Made by a program: the position numbers and the translations under genes | The notes under the pieces: model-generated | What the model was told of the DNA's origin: nothing | The model's database searches: none | What the model saw: only the letters and a program-made list of their open reading frames with translations | In this document: piece by piece, positions 19,717 to 28,156 of the stretch | Numbering within the stretch: position 1 is the first letter of the stretch | How the letters are laid out: each line of letters begins with the position of its first letter | Assembly: GCF_000737195.2 (NCBI RefSeq) | Contig: NZ_JALM01000019.1 | Span: 22,790-86,789 of the forward strand | Direction: 5' to 3' | Length of the DNA stretch: 64,000 nt | From: Sciscionella sediminilitoris | GTDB taxonomy: Bacteria; Actinomycetota; Actinomycetes; Mycobacteriales; Pseudonocardiaceae

Positions 19717-19732
19717 TCGAACAGGTGTTCGT
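19717..19732. promoter_or_regulatory. LexA SOS box of recA
   Basis: TCGAACAGGTGTTCGT matches TCGAAC-N4-GTTCGA at 11 of 12 consensus bases (last base T). It is 141 bases before the recA ATG, within the usual range for actinobacterial recA promoters. Confidence 0.85.
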
Positions 19733-19740
19733 CTATTGTG

Positions 19741-19768
19741 TTGTCCACAGCGGTACCCGGTATCCACA
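19741..19768 (+). promoter_or_regulatory. Two DnaA-box-like motifs in the recA leader
   Basis: TTGTCCACA at 19741-19749 is identical to the DnaA box preferred in high-GC actinobacteria, and GTATCCACA at 19760-19768 differs by one base from TTATCCACA. Same orientation, 19 bases apart, just downstream of the SOS box. Binding is not shown; this is a motif observation. Confidence 0.4.
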
Positions 19769-19872
19769 GATTCGCGGGCCGCCCTTGGATTGTCGGTCCT
19801 TGGTCGTAGCTTGGGCACGACAGCACGAACCGGAACAGAACAGACCTCGGACAAGGCAGGTGGTGGCTCACC

Positions 19873-20916
19873 ATGGCACCGGCAGCACCCGACAAGGGCA
19901 AAGCGCTCGACCTCGCGATGTCGCAGATCGAGAAGCAGTACGGCAAGGGCTCGGTCATGCGGCTCGGCGAGGGAAGCAAAGCCCCCGTCGAGGTCATCCC
20001 GACCGGAGCCATCGCGCTCGACGTGGCGCTCGGTATCGGCGGCCTCCCGCGCGGGCGGGTCGTCGAGGTATACGGACCGGAATCCTCCGGTAAGACGACC
20101 GTCGCGCTGCACGCGGTGGCCAACGCGCAGGCCGCGGGCGGGATCGCGGCGTTCGTGGACGCCGAGCACGCGCTCGACCCGGAGTACGCCAAGAAGCTCG
20201 GCGTGGACACCGATGCGCTGCTGGTCTCCCAGCCGGACACCGGGGAACAGGCGCTGGAGATCGCGGACATGCTGATCCGCTCCGGCGCACTGGACATCCT
20301 GGTCATCGACTCGGTCGCCGCGCTCGTACCCCGCGCGGAGATCGAGGGCGAGATGGGGGACTCGCACGTCGGTCTGCAGGCTCGGCTGATGAGCCAGGCG
20401 CTGCGCAAGATCACCGGTGCGCTGAACAACTCGGGCACCACCGCGGTCTTCATCAACCAGCTGCGCGAGAAGGTCGGCGTCATGTTCGGCAGCCCGGAGA
20501 CCACCACCGGTGGTAAGGCACTGAAGTTCTACGCCTCGGTGCGGCTCGACGTGCGCCGGATCGAGACCCTCAAGGACGGCGGGGAGCCGGTCGGCAACCG
20601 CACCAGGGTCAAGGTGGTCAAGAACAAGGTGGCCCCGCCGTTCAAGCAGGCCGAGTTCGACATCCTCTACGGGCACGGTGTTTCCCGCGAGGGTTCGCTG
20701 ATCGACATGGGGGTCGAGCAGGGCATCCTGCGCAAGTCCGGTGCCTGGTACACCTACGAGGGAGACCAGCTCGGGCAGGGCAAGGAGAACGCCCGCAAGT
20801 TCCTCAAGGAGAACCCGGACATCGCCGACGAGGTGGAGAAGAAGATCAAGGAAGCACTCGGGATCGGCGCCCAGCTCGACGCCGACGAGACCGAGCCCGC
20901 TCCCGTCGACTTCTGA
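19873..20916 (+). CDS. recA: Recombinase RecA
   Basis: A 347-residue RecA: ATP-dependent strand exchange and co-protease for LexA self-cleavage. Walker [10 protein letters not shown], the MAW-type DAEHALDP segment, Walker [22 protein letters not shown], loop L2 region [35 protein letters not shown], and the acidic C-terminus are all present. No intein interrupts the gene, unlike in M. tuberculosis. ATG 19873 gives the standard N-terminus. SOS box upstream; recX follows 3 bases after the stop, so the two are one operon. Confidence 0.99.
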   Translation: MAPAAPDKGKALDLAMSQIEKQYGKGSVMRLGEGSKAPVEVIPTGAIALDVALGIGGLPRGRVVEVYGPESSGKTTVALHAVANAQAAGGIAAFVDAEHALDPEYAKKLGVDTDALLVSQPDTGEQALEIADMLIRSGALDILVIDSVAALVPRAEIEGEMGDSHVGLQARLMSQALRKITGALNNSGTTAVFINQLREKVGVMFGSPETTTGGKALKFYASVRLDVRRIETLKDGGEPVGNRTRVKVVKNKVAPPFKQAEFDILYGHGVSREGSLIDMGVEQGILRKSGAWYTYEGDQLGQGKENARKFLKENPDIADEVEKKIKEALGIGAQLDADETEPAPVDF

Positions 20917-20919
20917 TCC

Positions 20920-21453
20920 GTGGCGGGCAAGAAGGAGATCCTCGATCCCTACGCGGCCGCGCGGGACACCTGCTATCGCCTGCTCGCCACACGTCAGCGC
21001 AGCACCAAGGAACTCCGGGATGCCCTGCTGCGCAAGGGGATCGACGAGGACACGGTCACGGATGTGCTCGCCAAGTTCGAGAAGGCCGGACTCGTCGACG
21101 ATGCCGCCTTCGCGGAGAGCTGGGCGCGCTCCCGGCACGCCGGGTCCGGCCTGGCCCGTAGTGCCGTGCGTGCCGAACTCCAGCAGCGCGGTATCGACGC
21201 CGAGCTCGCGGCGGAGGCGGCCGGGCAGATCGGCGAGGACGAGGAGCAGCAGCGCGCGCGGGAGATCGTGCGCAAGAAGCTGCGCGGTTCCTCCGGGGTC
21301 GCCGCGACCCCGGAGGAGACGGTGAAACTGCAGCGCCGCCTCGTCGGGGCCCTCGCGCGCAAGGGGTACCCGGCCGGAACCGCGTACCGCATCGTTCGCG
21401 AGGAACTCGGTGACCGGGCCGCGAACCTGGCCGATGCCGAAGAGATCGACTAG
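20920..21453 (+). CDS. recX: Regulatory protein RecX
   Basis: A 177-residue RecX, a small helical three-repeat protein that binds the RecA filament groove and restrains RecA. Conserved features: the YRLLATRQRSTKELRDAL repeat, the GLVDDAAFAESWARSR motif, and a downstream repeat with ALARKGYPAGTAYRIVREEL. GTG start 20920, immediately after recA (3-base spacing). The N-terminal ~8 residues (AGKKEIL) are charged and non-conserved. Confidence 0.95.
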   Translation: MAGKKEILDPYAAARDTCYRLLATRQRSTKELRDALLRKGIDEDTVTDVLAKFEKAGLVDDAAFAESWARSRHAGSGLARSAVRAELQQRGIDAELAAEAAGQIGEDEEQQRAREIVRKKLRGSSGVAATPEETVKLQRRLVGALARKGYPAGTAYRIVREELGDRAANLADAEEID

Positions 21454-21501
21454 GCGCACGTTCGGCGAAGCGGGAAACACACACTTCGCACTCCTGCGGG
21501 T

Positions 21502-21521
21502 ACTGTGATGGATAGCACAGT
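21502..21521. promoter_or_regulatory. CRP/GlxR-like inverted repeat upstream of a small ORF
   Basis: ACTGTG-ATGGATAG-CACAGT is a perfect 6-base inverted repeat; read as TGTGA-N6-GCACA it is one base from the CRP-family consensus TGTGA-N6-TCACA. It lies 113 bases before the small gene at 21634. Candidate cAMP-receptor-type operator only. Confidence 0.35.
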
Positions 21522-21633
21522 CTTGATCTACGATGTGTTACTTGTCACAACGACGGTGGCAAGGCACAGTCACAGACACCAGCCGCCGGGCACGACGTGG
21601 TGGCCGGCGATGGACCAGCGGGAGGAGTGGGTT

Positions 21634-21912
21634 ATGTCGAGCACGGACATCACCAGACTGCACGAGACGATCGGTCAACTCCGGGCTTGTGTGGGCAGTT
21701 TGCGCAGTCAGCTCGGCGACTCGCCTGGGGTGCGCAGGCTCTATAACGATCTCGAACGCCTCGACATCGACGCCAGCGAAGTGGCCGGACCGCGCGGCCG
21801 GGTGCGCCCGGTTCCCGAGCAGGAACGGGTCCGTATCTCCGACACCCCGTACGACCCGGACCTCTGGGCCGACGCGGACGACGAGGGTGTCGGAGGCAGC
21901 AGGGTCAAGTAG
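21634..21912 (+). CDS. Small acidic protein of unknown function
   Basis: A 92-residue protein starting at ATG 21634, with a GGAGGAG ribosome binding site upstream. Residues 5-50 look like an amphipathic helix pair (LHETIGQLRACVGSLRSQLG and RRLYNDLERLDIDA) with coiled-coil potential; the C-terminal 30 residues are acidic and proline-containing (SDTPYDPDLWADADDEG). No membrane segment, no known domain recognised. Located between recX and the sdh operon with its own upstream region. Coding is supported by the strong Shine-Dalgarno and third-position GC. Function not assigned. Confidence 0.65.
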   Translation: MSSTDITRLHETIGQLRACVGSLRSQLGDSPGVRRLYNDLERLDIDASEVAGPRGRVRPVPEQERVRISDTPYDPDLWADADDEGVGGSRVK

Positions 21913-21941
21913 CTTCGCGGGCGGCAACTGGGTATGGTTCG

Positions 21942-21972
21942 GTATTCCCCCACCAAGGACGGTGGGGGATAC
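21942..21972. terminator. Hairpin between the small ORF and the sdh operon
   Basis: GTATTCCCCCACC and GGTGGGGGATAC form a 12-pair stem with a single bulged T and a 6-base loop. There is no T-run after it, so it is either a weak terminator of the small gene or a leader hairpin of the sdh transcript, which begins coding at 22052. Confidence 0.5.
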
Positions 21973-22051
21973 TTAACCGATTGGTGCGTACTAGCATCGA
22001 TAAAACCGGTGAAACGGGACGGAATTCAATGAAGAATTCAGTGGTGCCGCG

Positions 22052-22885
22052 ATGACCGCAAACGTGTCGGAGACGCCGAGTGCACCGTTACCCGAATCCG
22101 CGGAACGCGCGGGGCGGGCCCAGCTACCCGGAAAGACACTGCGAACCGATCGATGGTGGTTGCAACCGACCCTGACCGTGGCCGGGCTCGCGGTGTTCGT
22201 GATCTACGCGGGCGTGCGCGCTTTCATGGGCGCGTATTACTGGGTTCCCGCCTACCACTATCTGACGCCGTTCTATTCGCCGTGCACCACGGCCTCGTGT
22301 GCTCCCGGATCGCAGCATCTCGGCACCTGGTTCGGCGAATTCCCGGGCTGGCTGCCGTACGGGATCATCGCGCTTCCCTTCCTGCTCGTGTTCCGGCTGA
22401 CCTGCTACTACTACCGCAAGGCTTACTACCGTTCGGTGTGGTTCTCGCCGCCGGCCTGCGCGGTCGCCGAGCCGCGTGCCAAGTACACCGGTGAGACCCG
22501 GTTCCCGCTGATCGTGCAGAACGTGCACCGCTACTTCTTCTACGTCGCGGCCCTGCTCGCCCTGCTGAACACCTACGACGCGATCATGGCCTTCCATTCC
22601 CCGAGCGGATTCGGATTCGGCCTCGGTAACCTGATTCTGCTGCTGAACGTCGTCATGTTGTGGGCGTACACGCTTTCCTGTCATTCCTGCAGGCATGCCA
22701 CGGGCGGGCGATTGCGGCATTTCTCGAAACACCCGGTCCGCTATTGGTTGTGGACTCAGGTTTCGAAGCTGAACACGCGCCATATGCAATTCGCCTGGAT
22801 CACCATCGGGACCCTCATCCTGGCCGATTTGTACGTGATGCTCGTTTCCGCGGGCGCGTTTCCCGATCCCCGATTCGTCGGCTGA
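22052..22885 (+). CDS. sdhC: Succinate dehydrogenase membrane anchor subunit (Rv0249c-like)
   Basis: A 277-residue membrane protein with five predicted helices (around residues 35-57, 108-125, 158-178, 188-213 and 247-268) and histidines in or beside helices (VHRYFFYVAALL, SCHSCRHATG) that could bind heme b. Immediately followed by flavoprotein and iron-sulfur subunits, it matches the single-anchor actinobacterial Sdh1 type (Rv0249c-Rv0248c-Rv0247c in M. tuberculosis). It anchors the dimer and hands electrons to menaquinone. Assignment rests mainly on length, topology and operon context. Confidence 0.85.
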   Translation: MTANVSETPSAPLPESAERAGRAQLPGKTLRTDRWWLQPTLTVAGLAVFVIYAGVRAFMGAYYWVPAYHYLTPFYSPCTTASCAPGSQHLGTWFGEFPGWLPYGIIALPFLLVFRLTCYYYRKAYYRSVWFSPPACAVAEPRAKYTGETRFPLIVQNVHRYFFYVAALLALLNTYDAIMAFHSPSGFGFGLGNLILLLNVVMLWAYTLSCHSCRHATGGRLRHFSKHPVRYWLWTQVSKLNTRHMQFAWITIGTLILADLYVMLVSAGAFPDPRFVG

Positions 22886-22923
22886 ACGGACCGGATCCCG
22901 ATTCCGGACGACAAGGAGTTCTC

Positions 22924-24828
22924 GTGGCAGAGGTCGAACGACTGCCCTACGACGTCGTCGTGATCGGCGCGGGCGGAGCTGGCCTGCGCGCGGTCATCGA
23001 GGCACGCCAGCGCGGGCACCGGGTCGCCGTGGTGTGCAAGTCGTTGTTCGGCAAGGCACACACCGTGATGGCCGAAGGTGGCTGCGCGGCCTCGATGGGC
23101 AATGTCAACGACAACGACAACTGGCAGGTGCATTTCCGCGACACCATGCGCGGCGGGAAGTTCCTGAACAACTGGCGGATGGCCGAGCTGCACGCCAAGG
23201 AGGCGCCCGACCGGGTGTGGGAGCTGGAAACCTACGGCGCGCTGTTCGATCGCACCGCCGACGGGCGGATCAGCCAGCGCAACTTCGGCGGGCACACCTA
23301 CCCGAGGCTCGCGCACGTCGGGGACCGCACCGGGCTCGAACTGATCCGCACGATGCAGCAGAAAGTCGTTTCGCTGCAACAGGAAGACCACGCGGCTACC
23401 GGCGACTACGAGGCCAACATCAAGGTGTTCGCGGAATGTACGGTCACCGAGCTGTTCACCGAAGGGGACCGGGTGACCGGGGCGCTGGCGTACTGGCGCG
23501 AGTCCGGCCGGTTCGTGGTGTTCGAAGCGCCCTCGATCGTGCTCGCCACCGGCGGCATCGGCAAATCCTTCCAGGTGACATCGAACTCCTGGGAGTACAC
23601 CGGGGACGGGCACGCGCTGGCCGCGCGGGCGGGCGCCTCGCTGATCAACATGGAGTTCGTGCAGTTCCACCCGACCGGCATGGTGTGGCCGCCATCGGTG
23701 AAGGGGATCCTGGTCACCGAGGGCGTGCGCGGGGACGGCGGAGTGCTGCGCAACGCCGAGGGCAAGCGGTTCATGTTCGACTACGTGCCCGAGGTGTTCA
23801 AGGGGCAGTACGCGGAGAGCGAGGAGGAGGCGGATCGCTGGTACGCCGACCAGAACGCGAACCGCCGCACCCCGGATCTGCTCCCGCGCGATGAGGTGGC
23901 CCGCGCGATCAACGCCGAAGTGAAGGCCGGCCGGGGGTCCCCGCACGGCGGGGTGTTCCTGGACATCGCGAGCCGGATGTCGGCCGAGGAGATCAAACGG
24001 CGGCTGCCCTCGATGTACCACCAGTTCAAGGAACTCGCGGATGTGGACATCACCGCCGAACCGATGGAGGTCGGGCCCACCTGCCACTACGTGATGGGCG
24101 GGATCGAGGTGGATCCCGATTCCGGGGCGGCGGCCGGGGTCCGCGGCCTGTTCGCCGCGGGGGAGTGCTCCGGCGGGATGCACGGTTCGAACCGGCTCGG
24201 CGGCAACTCCCTTTCCGATCTGCTCGTGTTCGGCCGCAGGGCGGGACTCGGCGCGGCGAACTACGTCGAATCCGGGGCCGGGCACACCGGGATTCCCCAG
24301 GCCGAGGTGGATGCGGCGATGGAGCGTGCGCTCGCCCCGCTGACCGCCGAACAGGGGGAGAATCCCTACACCGTGCACGCCGAGCTGCAACAGACGATGA
24401 ACGAGCTCGTCGGGATCATCCGCACCGAGGCCGAGATCGCCGACGCGGTCGGAAAACTCGAGACCTTCAAGCAGCGCGTCGCCGGCGTGTCCGTGAGCGG
24501 GGTGCGCGAGTTCAACCCCGGCTGGCATCTCGCGCTCGATCTGCGCAACATGCTGCTGGTCAGCGAATGCGTGGCGCGCGCGGCACTCGAACGCACCGAG
24601 AGCAGGGGAGGGCACACCCGGGAGGACTATCCGGGAATGCGCGCACCCTGGCGCAACCAGCTCATCCGGTGTCTCTACACCGGGGAAGGGGTACGGCTGC
24701 ACAAGGCCGATCAGGTCCCGATGCGCACGGACCTGCTCGAGCTGTTCGAGTACGAGGAACTGCAGAAGTACTTCACCGAGGAAGAACTCACCGGGCTCGC
24801 TACCGGCGCGACCACCGGGAAGGAGTGA
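22924..24828 (+). CDS. sdhA: Succinate dehydrogenase/fumarate reductase flavoprotein subunit
   Basis: A 634-residue flavoprotein that oxidises succinate to fumarate at a covalent FAD. Features in order: dinucleotide-binding VVIGAGGAGLRAVIEA, the SLFGKAHTVMAEGG region (His for covalent FAD), the catalytic HPTGM motif, GVRGDGGVLRNAEGKRFM, and GECSGGMHGSNRLGGNSLSDLLVFGRRAG. It aligns with Rv0248c rather than the classical SdhA in length. GTG 22924 follows AAGGAG at a good distance. One base separates its stop from sdhB. Confidence 0.95.
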   Translation: MAEVERLPYDVVVIGAGGAGLRAVIEARQRGHRVAVVCKSLFGKAHTVMAEGGCAASMGNVNDNDNWQVHFRDTMRGGKFLNNWRMAELHAKEAPDRVWELETYGALFDRTADGRISQRNFGGHTYPRLAHVGDRTGLELIRTMQQKVVSLQQEDHAATGDYEANIKVFAECTVTELFTEGDRVTGALAYWRESGRFVVFEAPSIVLATGGIGKSFQVTSNSWEYTGDGHALAARAGASLINMEFVQFHPTGMVWPPSVKGILVTEGVRGDGGVLRNAEGKRFMFDYVPEVFKGQYAESEEEADRWYADQNANRRTPDLLPRDEVARAINAEVKAGRGSPHGGVFLDIASRMSAEEIKRRLPSMYHQFKELADVDITAEPMEVGPTCHYVMGGIEVDPDSGAAAGVRGLFAAGECSGGMHGSNRLGGNSLSDLLVFGRRAGLGAANYVESGAGHTGIPQAEVDAAMERALAPLTAEQGENPYTVHAELQQTMNELVGIIRTEAEIADAVGKLETFKQRVAGVSVSGVREFNPGWHLALDLRNMLLVSECVARAALERTESRGGHTREDYPGMRAPWRNQLIRCLYTGEGVRLHKADQVPMRTDLLELFEYEELQKYFTEEELTGLATGATTGKE

Positions 24829-24829
24829 C

Positions 24830-25585
24830 ATGGCCTACGATGCGCGGTTCAAGGTCTGGCGCGGCGACGCGGAATCCGGTCAGCTGTGCGATTTCACCGT
24901 CGAGGTCAACGAGGGTGAGGTGGTGCTGGACATCATCCACCGGCTGCAGGCCACCCAGGCCCCGGACCTCGCCGTGCGGTGGAACTGCAAGGCGGGCAAG
25001 TGCGGTTCGTGTTCGGCGGAGATCAACGGTCATCCCCGGTTGATGTGCATGACCCGGATGTCCACCTTCACCGAGGACGAGACCATCACCGTCACCCCGA
25101 TGCGGACCTTCCCGGTGATCCGCGATCTGGTCACCGATGTGTCGTTCAACTACGAGAAGGCCCGTGAGGTCCCCTCGTTCACCCCGCCGGAGGGGGTGGC
25201 CGCGGGCGAGTACCGCATGGCGCAGGTCGATGTGCAGCGCTCCCAGGAGTTCCGCAAGTGCATCGAATGTTTCCTGTGCCAGAACACCTGCCACGTGGTG
25301 CGCGATCACGAGGACAACAAGCGCTCGTTCGCCGGGCCGCGGTTCCTGATGCGGGTCGCCGAGCTGGAGATGCATCCGCTCGACGCGGCCGACCGGGTCC
25401 CCGCGGCACAGGAAGAGCACGGGCTCGGCTACTGCAACATCACCAAGTGCTGCACCGAGGTGTGCCCCGAGGGCATCCACATCACCGACAACGCGCTCAT
25501 CCCGATGAAGGAACGCGTCGCCGACCGCAAATACGATCCGATCGTGTGGCTGGGCAACAAACTGTTCCGCCGGGACAAGCGCTGA
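24830..25585 (+). CDS. sdhB: Succinate dehydrogenase iron-sulfur subunit
   Basis: A 251-residue protein with a plant-ferredoxin [2Fe-2S] site (WNCKAGKCGSCSAEING, with a final Cys in RLMC) and two downstream cysteine clusters, CIECFLCQNTC and CNITKCCTEVCPEG, for the [4Fe-4S] and [3Fe-4S] centres. It carries electrons from the flavin to the quinone site in the anchor. ATG 24830 has an AGGAG just upstream. Last gene of the sdh operon, followed by a bidirectional hairpin terminator. Confidence 0.95.
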   Translation: MAYDARFKVWRGDAESGQLCDFTVEVNEGEVVLDIIHRLQATQAPDLAVRWNCKAGKCGSCSAEINGHPRLMCMTRMSTFTEDETITVTPMRTFPVIRDLVTDVSFNYEKAREVPSFTPPEGVAAGEYRMAQVDVQRSQEFRKCIECFLCQNTCHVVRDHEDNKRSFAGPRFLMRVAELEMHPLDAADRVPAAQEEHGLGYCNITKCCTEVCPEGIHITDNALIPMKERVADRKYDPIVWLGNKLFRRDKR

Positions 25586-25587
25586 CC

Positions 25588-25619
25588 TCGCTGCCGCGCC
25601 CCGCAGGACGCGGCAGCGA
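25588..25619. terminator. Hairpin terminator between sdhB and gluD (convergent)
   Basis: TCGCTGCCGCG and CGCGGCAGCGA form a perfect 11-pair stem with a 10-base loop in the 39-base gap between two convergent operons. No T-run on either side, but position and symmetry fit a shared terminator. Confidence 0.65.
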
Positions 25620-25624
25620 AGCGG

Positions 25625-26539
25625 TCACTGCTTCTTGTCGTGCTGGATTCCGCCGCTGACCTCGGTTCCCGAGGCGAGGGCGATCTGCTCGACCTGTTCG
25701 GCTTCCGGGCCCTCCAGGACCACGCGCTTCTTGCTGCGCCGGTTGCGCTTCTCCAGGTAGGTGGCCAGCCAGGACAGCAGCAGGCACATCACGACATAGA
25801 TCGCGGCCACCGAGATCGCCGAGGGCACCGCGGGCTGCCCGAACTCGAGCTGCCCGCCGATGGCCTGGCGGAAGTAGTAGAGCAGCTCCTGGAACAGCAC
25901 GAGCGAACCGAGTGCGGTGTCCTTGAGTAGCACCACCAGCTGGCTGATGATCGTGGGCAGCATCGCGCGCAGCGCCTGCGGGAGCAGGATCAGCAGCATC
26001 ACCCGGGTCTTGCGCATACCGAGTGCGTACGCCGCCTCGGACTGCCCGTGCGGCACCGCGAGGATCCCGGCCCGGAAGATCTCGGCCAGCACCGAACCGT
26101 TGTAGAGCATCAGGCTCACCACGACCGCGACGAACGGACTGAAACCCGCTCCGAAGCTGTTGAACCCGAAGTAGAACATGAACATCAGCACGAGCAGCGG
26201 GATCGCCCGGAACAGTTCCACGATGAAGCTCGCCGGGATCCGTACCCACCGATGCTCGGAGAGCCGCCCCGCCGCGAGCAGCGCGCCGAACACCAGGGCC
26301 AGCACCGCTCCGACCGCGAATGCCTCGAGCGTGGTCAGCAGCGCGGACAGGATCCCGAGCTGAATCTGCTGGTACTCCAGCCAGCTCCACAGTTCCGGAT
26401 CGAACTGTCCGCTGGCCGCCAGCCGGTAGATGACGAACCCGAGGATGCCGAGGATGACGATCGTGCCGATCACGCCGTACAGGGCATGCCGTGCCCGCGC
26501 CTTGGGGCCGGGCAGATCGGTGAGCACGCTTGCACTCAT
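25625..26539 (-). CDS. gluD: Glutamate ABC transporter permease GluD
   Basis: A 304-residue polar amino acid ABC permease. It has an N-terminal hydrophobic helix, then a cluster of membrane helices and the EAA-loop region (EAAYALGMRKTRVMLLILLPQALRAMLPTI) that docks onto the ATPase. The charged C-terminal tail (KRNRRSKKR...) is cytoplasmic. ATG 26539 overlaps the gluC stop by four bases (ATGA), indicating translational coupling. Fourth gene of a gluABCD-type operon as in Corynebacterium glutamicum. Confidence 0.9.
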   Translation of the reverse strand: MSASVLTDLPGPKARARHALYGVIGTIVILGILGFVIYRLAASGQFDPELWSWLEYQQIQLGILSALLTTLEAFAVGAVLALVFGALLAAGRLSEHRWVRIPASFIVELFRAIPLLVLMFMFYFGFNSFGAGFSPFVAVVVSLMLYNGSVLAEIFRAGILAVPHGQSEAAYALGMRKTRVMLLILLPQALRAMLPTIISQLVVLLKDTALGSLVLFQELLYYFRQAIGGQLEFGQPAVPSAISVAAIYVVMCLLLSWLATYLEKRNRRSKKRVVLEGPEAEQVEQIALASGTEVSGGIQHDKKQ

Positions 26540-27183
26540 CGCGCAACCCTCCATCGTTTCTCCAGCACTCGCTGGGTGACCAGCAGCGGCGTGACCAGGA
26601 TGATGAACGCCAGCGCCACCCAGCACAGCGCGATCATCGTGTTGTACCCGCGCTCGTTGAGCGTGGTGTACACCAGACCGAGCTCGCTGACCGAGAACCC
26701 GGCCGCGACCGTGGTGTTCTTCAGCAGCGCGTTGAGCTGGTTGATCAACGGCGGTACCACCGAACGGATCGCCTGGGGCAGCACGATGTTCGCCAGCGAC
26801 TGGCCGAAGGAGAGCCCGACGGCGCGGGCAGCCTCCGCCTGTCCGAGATCCACGGTGTTGATCCCGGACCGGATCACCTCGCAGATGAACGGGGCGGTGT
26901 AGACGATCAGCGCGATCACCGCGGACACGAACGGATCGATATTGGCGATCTGCAGCACCGGCAGCCCGAACAGGAACAGCAGGAACAGGACCGTGAGCGG
27001 CGTGTTGATCACGATGGTGACGAACACGGTCCCGAACCCGCGCAGTACGGGAACCGGCGAGACGCGCATGATCGCGAGGATTCCCCCGAGAATCAGCGCG
27101 CCGATCGCCGAGAACACGAACAGCAGCACGGTGTTCAGTAACGCACTGCCGTAGACGTCGAGGTTATCGGTGAGAACATTCAT
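26536..27183 (-). CDS. gluC: Glutamate ABC transporter permease GluC
   Basis: A 215-residue amino acid ABC permease of the HisM/GlnP family with about five transmembrane helices. The EAA-loop motif is EAARAVGLSFGQSLANIVLPQAIRSVVPPL. It pairs with GluD to form the import channel. Start ATG 27183 lies 10 bases after the gluB stop; its stop overlaps gluD. Confidence 0.9.
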   Translation of the reverse strand: MNVLTDNLDVYGSALLNTVLLFVFSAIGALILGGILAIMRVSPVPVLRGFGTVFVTIVINTPLTVLFLLFLFGLPVLQIANIDPFVSAVIALIVYTAPFICEVIRSGINTVDLGQAEAARAVGLSFGQSLANIVLPQAIRSVVPPLINQLNALLKNTTVAAGFSVSELGLVYTTLNERGYNTMIALCWVALAFIILVTPLLVTQRVLEKRWRVAR

Positions 27184-27193
27184 CGACGACGAA

Positions 27194-28108
27194 TCAGTAC
27201 CGTTCGATGGTCGGCTTCTGCGGAGCGGGCGAGCCGGACTTGCCGAGGGTGCCGTCGTAGAACTTCTGCCAGTCCCCGTCGTCCAGCGCCTTCTGCAGGT
27301 AGTCGTCCAGCTTCCCGCGCAGCACCTTGTCGTCCTTGTTCAGGCCGACCCCGTAGGGCTCCTTGGTGAACGTCTTGCCGACCACCTTGAACAGGTTCGA
27401 CTGCTGGGCGGCGTACCCCTTGAGGATGGCGTCGTCCGTGGTGACCGCGTCCACCTGCTTGTTCTGCAGCATCTTCACGCAGTCGGAGTACTTGTCCTGT
27501 TCACGGACCTCCTTGGCGAGGTTCTTCTCCTTGACGTTCTGGATCGGCGTGGACCCCTTCGCCGAGCAGACCGTCTTGTCCTTCAGCGACTCCGGACCCT
27601 TGATGCTGTTGTCGTCCTTGCGCACCAACAGGTCCTGGCCCGCGACGAAGTACGGACCGGCGAAGCTGACCTGCTGCTTGCGCTTGTCGTTGATGGTGTA
27701 GGTACCGACGTAGAAGTCGACGTCGCCGTTGCTGATGGCGGCTTCCCGGCCCGCGGACTGCACCTGCTTGTAGACGATCTTGTCCGGCCCGTAGCCGAGC
27801 TGAGCGGCCAGGTAGTTCGCGATGTCGATGTCGAAACCGGTGAACTTCTGGCTCACCGAGTCCTTGTAACCAAGGCCCGGCTGGTCGTCCTTGACCCCGA
27901 TGGTGATCTTGCCGTTCTGCTTGATCCGGTCGAAGGTGGGCGAGCCGGTGATGTTCACGTCCTTGGCCACCTGCATCTGCGGCGGCGGCTCGATGGTGCT
28001 CTTACCGCCTTCGCCGCCCTGGCCGGGGGCACCCGGTTTACCGCAGGCGGCGAGTGAGAGGGCAAGCCCGCCGACCAGGGTTGCCGTGGCGATATTGCGG
28101 ATTCTCAT
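27194..28108 (-). CDS. gluB: Glutamate-binding lipoprotein GluB
   Basis: A 304-residue substrate-binding protein (SBP family 3). The signal peptide (MRIRNIATATLVGGLALSL) ends in a lipobox LAAC, so Cys22 is probably lipidated and the protein tethered outside the membrane. The mature domain shows the family signatures KITIGVKDDQPGLGYKD, FTGFDIDIANYLAAQLG and a C-terminal LDDYLQKALDDGDWQKFYDG. AAGGAG precedes the ATG. Glutamate specificity is inferred from the gluABCD arrangement. Confidence 0.9.
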   Translation of the reverse strand: MRIRNIATATLVGGLALSLAACGKPGAPGQGGEGGKSTIEPPPQMQVAKDVNITGSPTFDRIKQNGKITIGVKDDQPGLGYKDSVSQKFTGFDIDIANYLAAQLGYGPDKIVYKQVQSAGREAAISNGDVDFYVGTYTINDKRKQQVSFAGPYFVAGQDLLVRKDDNSIKGPESLKDKTVCSAKGSTPIQNVKEKNLAKEVREQDKYSDCVKMLQNKQVDAVTTDDAILKGYAAQQSNLFKVVGKTFTKEPYGVGLNKDDKVLRGKLDDYLQKALDDGDWQKFYDGTLGKSGSPAPQKPTIERY

Positions 28109-28127
28109 GGGGTTGCTCCTTGTCGCT

Positions 28128-28142
28128 GGCCGGTTTTCGGCC
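28128..28142 (-). promoter_or_regulatory. Small hairpin between gluA and gluB
   Basis: GGCCG and CGGCC flank a five-base loop in the 48-base gap between gluA and gluB. Such intercistronic hairpins often protect or attenuate transcript ends in binding-protein operons; here this is inference from position. Confidence 0.3.
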
Positions 28143-28156
28143 GATTCGGGGGATCG

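Noticed and set aside
22020..22051. GAATTC direct repeats before the sdhC start as a regulatory site
   Set aside because: Two six-base repeats separated by six bases are expected by chance often enough; no dyad larger than the restriction-site palindrome is present.
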